From the NCBI GenBank assembly GCA_025929455.1, contig JAICMB010000007.1:1-19418 (forward strand): 19,418 nucleotides of DNA. The letters are read 5' to 3'. This DNA is from Bryobacteraceae bacterium (GTDB lineage Bacteria; Acidobacteriota; Terriglobia; Bryobacterales; Bryobacteraceae). The translations under genes were made by a program, and so were the position numbers. Shown in pieces: positions 13,189-19,418 of the stretch. Below the pieces are notes generated by a model that did not search any database, was not told the origin of the DNA, and saw only the letters and a program-made list of their open reading frames with translations. Each line of letters opens with the position of its first letter. The stretch's first letter is position 1.

Positions 13189-14094
13189 ATGCAATGGCTC
13201 AACTATCACCACCTGCTGTACTTCTGGATGGTGGCCAAGACTGGGAGCATCGCCCGTGCCTGCCAGGAGTTGCGTCTGGCGCAGCCCACCATAAGCGGAC
13301 AACTCCGCGCGCTGGAGGAGAGCCTGGGCGAGAAACTGTTCGTGCGCGAGGGCCGCAGGCTAGTGCTGACGGACGCGGGACAGGTGGCCTATCGCTACGC
13401 GGACGAGATATTCGCGCTCGGGCACGAGTTGATGGACGTGGTCAAGGGTCATGCGGGGACGCGACCTGTACGGTTCGCGGCCGGCGTGTCCGATCTCATT
13501 CCAAAACTGATTGCTTACCGTATTCTCGAGCCGGCGCTGGCTATTAAGGGCGGCATCCAAATGGAGTGCTACGAAGACACGCCCGAAAAGCTGTTGCTGC
13601 GTCTCGCCGCTCACGAGATCGATATCGTGCTCACCGACGCACCCGCTTACGCCGCCAGCCGCGTGGGCGTGTTCAATCATCTACTGGGCTCCTCGGCCGT
13701 CGCGCTATTCGCAACGCCGCCGCTCGCGAAAGTCTATCGCGCGCACTTTCCGGAGAGCCTGACCGGCGCACCGTTTCTACTGCCGATGAAGAATTCAACG
13801 CTGCGGCAGATCCTCGATCAGTGGTTCGATGCGAATTCCGTCCGCCCGCGTATCCTGGGCGAGTTTCAAGACTCCGCGCTGCTCGCGGCATTCGGGCAGG
13901 CGGGCGTGGGCATCTTCGCGGCGCCGAGCGCGATCGAGTACGAAGTCCGCAAACGCTACGGTGTCGCGATAGTGGGCGAGCTCGGCGCGCGCACCACGGA
14001 GTATTATGCTATCTCGGCGGAACGCCGAATCAAGCACCCCGTGGCGACTCTAATCGCCGAGGCGGCGAAGGGCCAACTGTTTGGCGCAACGTAG
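13189..14094 (+). CDS. LysR-family transcriptional regulator, NhaR-like
   Basis: A 301-residue regulator. The N-terminal winged helix-turn-helix (about 3-62) has the NhaR signature N-Y-H-H-L-L-Y-F-W-M-V-A-K-T-G-S-I-A-R-A-C, then L-A-Q-P-T-I-S-G-Q-L-R-A-L-E-E-S-L-G-E-K-L-F. The C-terminal part is the periplasmic-binding-like effector domain (about 90-295). NhaR of enterobacteria activates the Na+/H+ antiporter gene nhaA in response to Na+; here no antiporter is present and the divergent operon carries terC. It is transcribed away from that operon with an 80-bp shared control region. The effector may be an ion, but this is inference. Confidence 0.88.
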   Translation: MQWLNYHHLLYFWMVAKTGSIARACQELRLAQPTISGQLRALEESLGEKLFVREGRRLVLTDAGQVAYRYADEIFALGHELMDVVKGHAGTRPVRFAAGVSDLIPKLIAYRILEPALAIKGGIQMECYEDTPEKLLLRLAAHEIDIVLTDAPAYAASRVGVFNHLLGSSAVALFATPPLAKVYRAHFPESLTGAPFLLPMKNSTLRQILDQWFDANSVRPRILGEFQDSALLAAFGQAGVGIFAAPSAIEYEVRKRYGVAIVGELGARTTEYYAISAERRIKHPVATLIAEAAKGQLFGAT

Positions 14095-14258
14095 GCGTAT
14101 GTCGAGGGCGGTCGAAACCCGCTGAGCGATCGTGCGCCGGGGCGCGAGGTGGGTCTGGAGTGGCCAACCGTCGAAGCCGGGCATGGGCTACAAGGAACTG
14201 GGTCTCGCCAGGCCGCTGCAGAGTCGAGTCGTTGGGAGCGTCGTGCGACGGCGGACGA

Positions 14259-14278
14259 GGCGGGTTTGGCAACCCGCC
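14259..14278. repeat. Perfect hairpin, 8-bp stem, 4-nt loop
   Basis: GGCGGGTT-TGGC-AACCCGCC is a perfect GC-rich stem-loop. No T run follows on either strand, so it is not a standard intrinsic terminator. Confidence 0.7.
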
Positions 14279-14367
14279 GCAGTCTGACAGCCTGCCCCAC
14301 GTCGGAGGATCGGCGAGGGGAAGTTCCCTAGGAGCGCCGGACGACCCTGGCGGGACGTCGCTACGAG

Positions 14368-14422
14368 CAGAAACTCAGCGAAAGCACCCGCTGAAAAGAA
14401 AGAAGTTAGGTCTGAGTTTCTG
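14368..14422. repeat. 11-bp perfect inverted repeat with 33-nt loop
   Basis: CAGAAACTCAG (14368-14378) and CTGAGTTTCTG (14412-14422) are exact reverse complements. A second, exclusive stem is possible inside: CAGCG (14376-14380) with CGCTG (14389-14393). Two competing folds sharing the same CAG are the arrangement of a switch or attenuator, though chance is not excluded. Confidence 0.6.
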
Positions 14423-14453
14423 GAGAGGGCCGCCGCAGGCGTCGGCCGCCCTG

Positions 14454-16022
14454 CTACGCGATGTGCCGGCCTTTGCGCACCGTGGGCTTCAGAAAATCGT
14501 TTGCCTCGCGGTTGTTGGTGACTCGCATTTTCGCGCTGTCCCAATCGAGCTTGCCGTCAAAGCGCAGTGAAAGCGCGCCGAGTAGAATCCATTCGGTAAA
14601 CGGCGCCGCGATGCTGAAATCCGAGCACGATCTTTCGCCGCCTTTGGCCGCGCGAATCCAGTCGCGATAATGGCCCGGCGAGCGCGTGAGAACTTCCGGT
14701 GGGAACTCGTAATCGCGCATCTTTTCTGCCGGCAACAGACGCGTACCCTCGCCGTAAGTGCCCGTCGTGATGTACCCTTTGTCGCCAACGAAGAGACTTC
14801 CATTGCTTCCCCGCGCGATCATGCGGCTGACCCGCCGGTTCAGTCTCTCGTTGCTGTCTGTGGGTTCCGGCGCTTTCGCCTCCGCAGCGGCTTTCTTCGC
14901 CTGCTCGGCTTCGTAGCCCTTCGCCCACTCCGCTAAATCCGCTACTTCTTTCGCATCTTCGAGCTTCGGCGCGCCGTTCATCATGGCGCGCATCCTGGCG
15001 GGATTGCGCTGCTCCGGCGGAATCGGCCGGCGCGGCAGATCGCCCAGGATCTCGTCAGCGGCAATGCCCTGCGGACGGTACGGCGCCTCCATGCAGGCGT
15101 CATACCAGAACACCTTCACCGGCGGCATCGATCCGCGGGCCGGAAAATCGAAGCGAATTACAGCCTTGTTCGGATACGAATACTGGTTGCGGCCCTCCTG
15201 CTTCACACACTCGACGCTGGTCGGTGCGCCAAGCGTGAGCGCCATGTTCGCGGCGCCGAGGATGTGGCAGGCCATGTCGCCGAGCGCGCCGCATCCGAAA
15301 TCGAGCCAGCCGCGCCAGTTGAACGGTAGATACGCGGGACTGTACGGGCGCATGCTCGCGATACCAAGCCAAGTATCCCATTTCAACGTTTCGGGGACGG
15401 GCGCTTCGGCCGGCGGCGATGACATACCCTGCGGCCATACAGGGCGGTTCGTCCAGGCGTGCACTTCGGTGACGTTTCCGATCGCGCCCGACCAGATCAT
15501 CTCGGCACAACGGCGCGTGCCATCGTTTGAATAACCCTGGTTGCCCATCTGCGTCGCGACGTGGTATTTAGCGGCGGCGTCGGCCATCTGCCGCGCTTCC
15601 CAGATCGTATGGGTCAGCGGCTTTTGGCAGAACACATGTTTGCCGCGCTGCATCGCGGCTAGGGCTGCGCTCGCGTGCATGAAATCCGGAATCGCGACGA
15701 TCACGGCATCGATCTCTTTGTCGTGTTTGTCGAACATTTCCCGGTAGTCGGCGTACTTGGGGAGATTCGCGTACTTCTTGAACATCACCTCCGCGCGCTT
15801 TGAATCGGGGTCGGCAAGCGCCACGATGTTTTCCGATTCGCAGCCGCGGATATCGCTGGCCGCTTTGCCGCCCGCACCTACGGACGCGATGTTCAGCTTT
15901 TCGTTGGGCGATTTATAACCCATCGCTTTGAGCGATGCAACGCTTCCGAAGCCAACGGCCGGCACCGCTCCGGCCAGCAGTGTCCCATAAAAGAAATGTC
16001 GTCTAGATAATCCCTGTGACAT
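14454..16022 (-). CDS. Gfo/Idh/MocA family oxidoreductase with Tat signal
   Basis: A 522-residue NAD(P)-dependent sugar-type oxidoreductase, probably exported. Seen: Tat signal L-S-R-R-H-F-F (R7-R8) with a hydrophobic stretch to about 33; Rossmann motif with G-A-G-G-K-A (49-54) and A-L-A-D-P-D (68-73); A-I-P-D-F-M-H (110-116); the Q-K-P motif with the catalytic-type K134; and the C-terminal GFO_IDH_MocA domain with W-L-D-F-G-C-G-A-L-G-D-M-A-C-H, where the usual G-G-G-x-x-x-D-x-G-x-H pattern is recognisable. An Ala/Lys/Glu-rich insert lies at about 371-396. It starts with AAGGA before ATG, 57 bp after the response regulator stop. The long form with Tat signal is common in Acidobacteriota and Planctomycetes sugar degradation. 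The substrate is unknown. Confidence 0.88.
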   Translation of the reverse strand: MSQGLSRRHFFYGTLLAGAVPAVGFGSVASLKAMGYKSPNEKLNIASVGAGGKAASDIRGCESENIVALADPDSKRAEVMFKKYANLPKYADYREMFDKHDKEIDAVIVAIPDFMHASAALAAMQRGKHVFCQKPLTHTIWEARQMADAAAKYHVATQMGNQGYSNDGTRRCAEMIWSGAIGNVTEVHAWTNRPVWPQGMSSPPAEAPVPETLKWDTWLGIASMRPYSPAYLPFNWRGWLDFGCGALGDMACHILGAANMALTLGAPTSVECVKQEGRNQYSYPNKAVIRFDFPARGSMPPVKVFWYDACMEAPYRPQGIAADEILGDLPRRPIPPEQRNPARMRAMMNGAPKLEDAKEVADLAEWAKGYEAEQAKKAAAEAKAPEPTDSNERLNRRVSRMIARGSNGSLFVGDKGYITTGTYGEGTRLLPAEKMRDYEFPPEVLTRSPGHYRDWIRAAKGGERSCSDFSIAAPFTEWILLGALSLRFDGKLDWDSAKMRVTNNREANDFLKPTVRKGRHIA

Positions 16023-16079
16023 GACGTAATCCTTGTTTATTGTACGCCCACGCGAGTCGGTATCGGACCTTAGTCTCCA

Positions 16080-16520
16080 TTACTGCCGGGCGGCGCGCTC
16101 CCGCAGGACCTGTTTCAATGTCTCGCCGATTAGGAGGTACTGATCCAAATCCAGCGGCTTCGCGATGTACCGCTCGACGCGAAGCTCATTCGCTTTTTCC
16201 TGATCGCTCGGCGTAACGGATGAGCTCATGATCGCGACTGGGATACTAGACAGATGCTCACTCTGCCGTATCGCTTGCAACACTTCGACGCCTTCGTTCT
16301 TAGGCAGGTTCGCATCGAGCACAGCGAGATCCGGCACGGCGGCCTCGGCATATTTTCCCTGGCGCCTGGCGAAGGCCAACGCCTCCGCGCCATCCTCGAT
16401 GACCGTTAGCTCAAAATCCAGCCCCGCGCTCTTCAGCGCCTGCTCAAAAAGATAAACGTCACCGGGATTGTCCTCCACCAGAAGAATACGGAATCTTTGT
16501 GTAACGGTCTCGCTGCTCAT
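16080..16520 (-). CDS. Single-domain response regulator (Rcp1-like CheY fold)
   Basis: A 146-residue receiver domain with no output domain. Seen: acidic pocket E16-D17-N-P-G-D, phosphorylation site D69 in L-A-V-L-D-A-N-L-P, the Ser/Thr position in I-M-S-S-S (99-101), and the invariant lysine K121 in I-A-K-P-L-D. The N-terminal L-L-V-E-D-N-P-G-D-V-Y-L and the N-L-P-K form place it with the Rcp1 subfamily that pairs with phytochrome-like or PAS kinases. Its start overlaps the kinase stop by 4 bp, so the pair is surely co-translated and likely partners. It would pass the signal on by protein contact, not DNA binding. Confidence 0.92.
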   Translation of the reverse strand: MSSETVTQRFRILLVEDNPGDVYLFEQALKSAGLDFELTVIEDGAEALAFARRQGKYAEAAVPDLAVLDANLPKNEGVEVLQAIRQSEHLSSIPVAIMSSSVTPSDQEKANELRVERYIAKPLDLDQYLLIGETLKQVLRERAARQ

Positions 16521-17734
16521 GGTTTTTCTTCGCTGGCCGCCGGCAGGGTGAAATAGAACGTCGCGCCCCGGCCTGCTTCTGACTCGACCCAGATGCGCCC
16601 GGCATAGCGCTCGACCACACGCTGGCAGATCGCAAGCCCAATGCCGGTGCCCGGGATGGATTTCCCATGCAGGCGCTTAAACACGCCGAAAATCTTCTGG
16701 TGGTATTCCGGCGCGATCCCGATACCGTTGTCAGTTACCGCGAACCGCCAATCGGTATCCATTTTCTGCGCCGAGATATAAATGCGAGGCGCACACTCCG
16801 CGCGATACTTGATCGCGTTCCCGATCAGATTTTGAAAGAGCTGCACAAAAACAGTATCGTGGCCGAGCACGGTAGGCAGCACGTCTGTGGTGACAGTGGC
16901 CCCGCTCTCCTCGATTGCGCTCGTCAGACGGTACAGCGCCGTCTGAACGATCAGGTTCAAATCGACGCGCTCAGCCGGTTCCAGCCCGCGTGCGCCGGCC
17001 GCGGCAAAGGCGAGCAGGTCCGTCAGCAGATCGCGCATCTGCCGTGTGCCTTTGGTAATGAAATCCACATACAGCGACGCGTCGTCGTCGAGGCGCCCCC
17101 GGTAGCCTCTGATCAGGAGCTGCGAGTAGTTCGTGATCATGCGCAACGGCTCCTGCAAGTCGTGGCTGGCCGCATAGGAAAATTGACTCAGGTCGTCGTT
17201 CGCTTGCCGCAGTTCATCCTCGGCATGCTGGCGTTCGAGAATCTCTGTTTGCAGTTGTTCGTTCAGCGCCTCGGATAGCTCCGTCAGCTCGTGCTGGTGC
17301 ACCGAACCGAGCATTAGTGCCTGGTTCATGGCGGTCGACTGCCGATGAAAGGGCGTGGTCTCGGTAACCTGGATCATGATTCCAACCGGACGGCCATCCG
17401 CGGCAACGACCGGCCACATGGCACAAGACCAGTAGAAAGAATCGGAAGCCATGTGCTCCGGCCCGGTGTGGGTTTCGGGACCTTCGCCGCGGTACACCCG
17501 GCCAAGCAGCGACAGAAACTCATCCCCAACCGGGACCACACTGGAAAAAGCCTTTCCGAGCAGTTCCTCCTCGGGCTTGCCGAGCAGCAGGCAAAAAGCG
17601 CGATTTACGTACCGGACCGTATGGCCCGTGCCGTCTACGGCGGCCATCGGCATCGGCGAAGCATCGGCCGTGGGCCGGCATAGATCCAACATATCTATTT
17701 GTTCGCTCGCATCGGCCGGTCCTCGCTCATGCAT
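16517..17734 (-). CDS. Soluble PAS-domain sensor histidine kinase
   Basis: A 405-residue kinase with no membrane segment. Seen: PAS/PAC domain at about 22-130 (Y-V-N-R-A-F at 42-47; W-P-V-V-A-A-D-G-R-P-V-G-I-M at 107-120), a coiled-coil linker (145-183), the HisKA domain with F-S-Y-A-A-S-H191-D-L-Q-E-P-L-R (phospho-His 191), and the HATPase with N box N302-N306, D335-N-G-I-G, and G362-T-G-I-G-L. The H-D-L-Q-E-P-L-R form is that of the kinases that pair with Rcp1-like receivers, which follows here with a 4-bp overlap. The PAS domain lacks the LOV cysteine motif and no GAF/phytochrome domain is present. It begins 20 bp after the kaiC-like stop, so its input may come from that protein. Confidence 0.92.
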   Translation of the reverse strand: MHERGPADASEQIDMLDLCRPTADASPMPMAAVDGTGHTVRYVNRAFCLLLGKPEEELLGKAFSSVVPVGDEFLSLLGRVYRGEGPETHTGPEHMASDSFYWSCAMWPVVAADGRPVGIMIQVTETTPFHRQSTAMNQALMLGSVHQHELTELSEALNEQLQTEILERQHAEDELRQANDDLSQFSYAASHDLQEPLRMITNYSQLLIRGYRGRLDDDASLYVDFITKGTRQMRDLLTDLLAFAAAGARGLEPAERVDLNLIVQTALYRLTSAIEESGATVTTDVLPTVLGHDTVFVQLFQNLIGNAIKYRAECAPRIYISAQKMDTDWRFAVTDNGIGIAPEYHQKIFGVFKRLHGKSIPGTGIGLAICQRVVERYAGRIWVESEAGRGATFYFTLPAASEEKP

Positions 17735-17754
17735 GGATTCACTTCGTGCGGATT

Positions 17755-19269
17755 CTATTTCGTTGCGCCTTTGCCGTGGCGATCCTCACCATTTTGGCGC
17801 GGGCGGCCCACCCGTTTGGGGATGCCGGTGGTCAGGTCATAGTAGTCCGCAAGGCATTCGCCAATCACCATTCCCGTGGAATCGATTTCGTATTCCCGGA
17901 TATCGCTGCTGTGCGTACCGCCACGCATTTTGACGACCATCAGGATCTTGCGAAGCTGGCTCTCGATCTCCACATAGCGGAGCCGGATGATGTCGTCGGT
18001 CAGGAACGAAATGGAGTAGCTGCTGAAGAGCAGTTCCGTGAAGGTCTCTTCCATTTCCAGCGTACTCAGAATTGTGACGCCGATTCCGATCAACGAGAAG
18101 ATCATGCGATACAGCGATTCTCGGAAATCGGCACGGAACCCAGGGGCTAGAGCCATTTCAAACCCGGCGAGGGAATCGATGACCAGGCGTTTGGCCTTGG
18201 TCCTTTCGATCGCCCGAAGCAGCTCGTGCATGGTTTCGTCCACCGACAGGTCGAGGGGACGGAGATAGATCACCTCGAGGCTTCCATCGTGTAGAGGCGT
18301 TCTTAGATCGAGACCAAAGGCGCCGGCCCGTCCGGCGTACGCTTCGGGGCGCTCCTCAAAAACCGCCACGATTCCCGGTTCTCCGGCGCGCAGGCCCGCC
18401 GCGATGAACTGCGAGCCCAGGAGCGATTTGCCGGTTCCCGTAGGGCCCGCGATCAACACACTGTCGCCCTCGGGAATGCCCCCGCCCATCATTTTGTCCA
18501 ACTGCGGAACTCCTATGGAAAGCCGCCTCTCACCGGGTGCTCTTCGCTTTCGCCCTGTCAGCCCGAGGGTACGGGAGAAGGCCTGCAGACCGTCTTCGGT
18601 GATGCGGAAAGTGTGCAGCCCCGGTACGGACGTCTGCCCGCGCAACTTCATGATTTGCAGCTTGCGCACGACGGAATTCCGCTCCACGCTTTGATAGAGC
18701 CAGAAGAGGCCATCGGCGACGGTAAACACGGGGTTGTCGCGCAGCTCCTCTTCGGAATACTCCCCGACCAGGAACGTCGTGGCTTCCCAACTGGTCAACA
18801 GCAGGCCCAAGCGCTGGATGAACAGGGCAACCTGCAGGTCATTCTCGCCACCCGGCGCCTTGCGCATCACGGTCCGGAAGGAGTCGACGACTACGATGGT
18901 GGGGGTGGCCGCTTCGACTTCCCGGGCGATTTCTTCCATGACGCCGTTGAGTCCCCGATCCACAAGAGCCTGCCCCAGATTGATAAAGCGGACGGCGCTA
19001 TTCAACTTGGAAATATCGAAGAAGGTAAACTGCTGCTCGTAGCGCAGCATCTTCAACGCCGGTTCGCCGAGGACCGTGAAGTAAAGCGCCGGGCGTTCCG
19101 GCGTGGCATTGGCGAAAACGAATTGATGCGCGAACGTCGTTTTACCGCATCCCGGCGCGCCCGCGATGATGTTGAACGAAAATTCCGGAATCCCGCCGCC
19201 CAGAATGTCATCCAGGCCCGGAACACCGCTGGGCAGTTTGTTTATCGTCACTTTATCTTGCTGGGCCAT
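17755..19269 (-). CDS. KaiC-like double RecA-domain ATPase
   Basis: A 504-residue KaiC-family ATPase. Two RecA domains are visible: CI with Walker A G-A-P-G-C-G-K-T (37-44) and Walker B T-I-V-V-V-D-S (124-130); CII with G-P-T-G-T-G-K-S (275-282) and R-L-V-I-D-S (361-366). CII keeps the catalytic pair E305-E306 (F-E-E-R-P), while CI has G-E-P (68-70), with one acidic residue missing. Compared from memory with cyanobacterial KaiC, the S431/T432 pair aligns with S421/F422, so only the serine remains. The C-terminal K-M-R-G-G-T-H and I-R-E-Y-E-I blocks are kept. No kaiA or kaiB is in view. This is a member of the wider non-clock KaiC group. It overlaps the upstream partial gene by 17 bp and is followed by kinase and response regulator genes. 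Confidence 0.92.
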   Translation of the reverse strand: MAQQDKVTINKLPSGVPGLDDILGGGIPEFSFNIIAGAPGCGKTTFAHQFVFANATPERPALYFTVLGEPALKMLRYEQQFTFFDISKLNSAVRFINLGQALVDRGLNGVMEEIAREVEAATPTIVVVDSFRTVMRKAPGGENDLQVALFIQRLGLLLTSWEATTFLVGEYSEEELRDNPVFTVADGLFWLYQSVERNSVVRKLQIMKLRGQTSVPGLHTFRITEDGLQAFSRTLGLTGRKRRAPGERRLSIGVPQLDKMMGGGIPEGDSVLIAGPTGTGKSLLGSQFIAAGLRAGEPGIVAVFEERPEAYAGRAGAFGLDLRTPLHDGSLEVIYLRPLDLSVDETMHELLRAIERTKAKRLVIDSLAGFEMALAPGFRADFRESLYRMIFSLIGIGVTILSTLEMEETFTELLFSSYSISFLTDDIIRLRYVEIESQLRKILMVVKMRGGTHSSDIREYEIDSTGMVIGECLADYYDLTTGIPKRVGRPRQNGEDRHGKGATK

Positions 19270-19418
19270 GTGGGTTGTGCTCCGCGGAATTCGAGTCGTC
19301 GAGCGGCAAATCCGGCCACAGGTCGCGCACCAGCCGCAGCGTCAGGGATTCGCCAATGAAAGTCGTAAGCAGACCGACCAGGTGGCCGATGAGGACCGCG
19401 CCTGCCTCCTCGGCGTCT
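19253..19418 (-). CDS. C-terminal end of an unknown protein upstream of the KaiC-like gene (partial)
   Basis: An open frame enters from the window edge and ends with TAA at 19255-19253, giving 54 residues. It reads DAEEAGAVLIGHLVGLLTTFIG and continues with E-S-L-T-L-R-L-V-R-D-L-W-P-D-L-P-L-D-D, then a polar tail. The segment is helical and amphipathic, with no membrane helix clear enough to call. I do not recognise the family. It overlaps the KaiC-like start by 17 bp on the same strand, so it is probably the gene before it in the operon. The start lies outside the window. Confidence 0.6.
   Translation of the reverse strand, partial: DAEEAGAVLIGHLVGLLTTFIGESLTLRLVRDLWPDLPLDDSNSAEHNPHGPAR

Larger units (their letters stand above)
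14095..14453. other. 359-bp non-coding stretch with strong inverted repeats
   Basis: This lies between the stop of the LysR-type gene and the stop of the convergent oxidoreductase. Reading frames crossing it on both strands are low-complexity (Arg, Gly, Pro rich) and match no family I know. It holds several perfect inverted repeats: 14259-14278, 14368-14422 (11-bp arms), CGTCG-TG-CGACG around 14239-14250, GCGCC-GG-GGCGC near 14134-14145, and a hairpin at 14428-14447 near the oxidoreductase stop. GTGCG at 14132 resembles a group II intron 5' end, but no domain V was found. It may be a structured RNA or the remnant of an element. Confidence 0.5.

Noticed and set aside
14004..14300. Minus- and plus-strand frames crossing the region after the LysR-type gene
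   Set aside because: They are Arg/Pro/Gly-rich, overlap known genes, and match nothing; typical of GC-rich non-coding DNA.
14132..14400. Group II intron, RNase P RNA, tmRNA or SRP RNA
   Set aside because: Apart from GTGCG at the left end, the conserved core elements (domain V of group II introns; conserved cores of the other RNAs) could not be found by eye. Kept only as an open possibility.

Overview
The window looks like chromosomal DNA of a GC-rich, flagellated, free-living Gram-negative bacterium, most likely an Acidobacteriota member of the Solibacter/Bryobacter type. That placement is inference. It rests on the gene mix (Tat-exported Gfo/Idh/MocA oxidoreductase, KaiC-like ATPase with histidine kinase and Rcp1-like regulator, archaeal-like class III aminotransferase) and on general codon and GC character, not on a marker gene. 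No rRNA, tRNA, CRISPR array, transposase or intact mobile element was seen.

Left part (1-4703). A plus-strand Tat/lipoprotein-type sugar-binding protein (34-999) stands alone. It faces a minus-strand series read right to left: class III aminotransferase (4703-3363), SAM methyltransferase (3358-2756), YraN/UPF0102 nuclease-fold protein (2796-2344), galactose-1-phosphate uridylyltransferase GalT (2250-1270, TTG start) and a 71-residue coiled-coil protein (1237-1022). The first three are tightly packed. GalT has a 93-bp leader of its own with a consensus -10 box and a GAGCGTCAGCGAG-type repeat.

Middle part (4704-11254). A 336-bp gap leads into an uninterrupted plus-strand flagellar operon, flgB-flgC-fliE-fliF-fliG-fliH-fliI-fliJ: proximal rod, MS ring, switch and export-ATPase complex. 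Four of its junctions are ATGA stop/start overlaps. A sigma-54-like -24/-12 site lies directly before flgB. The operon ends at fliJ, whose 3' end overlaps the convergent terC by 21 bp, so no fliK or hook genes follow.

Right-middle part (11234-14094). A minus-strand operon encodes a DksA/TraR-type zinc-finger protein, two tiny membrane proteins joined by a TTGA stop/start overlap, and a TerC/Alx-type membrane metal exporter with a strong ribosome binding site. It diverges from a plus-strand NhaR-like LysR regulator. The 80-bp divergent region holds a perfect LysR-type operator (ATC-N9-GAT inside an 8+1+8 palindrome) and a second palindrome about three helical turns away. This is probably a self-contained ion or metal stress module.

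Right part (14095-19418). A 359-bp non-coding stretch with several perfect inverted repeats precedes a minus-strand series: partial unknown protein, KaiC-like double RecA ATPase, PAS histidine kinase, single-domain response regulator, and a Tat-signal Gfo/Idh/MocA oxidoreductase. The KaiC, kinase and regulator genes form a compact KaiC-linked phosphorelay cassette.
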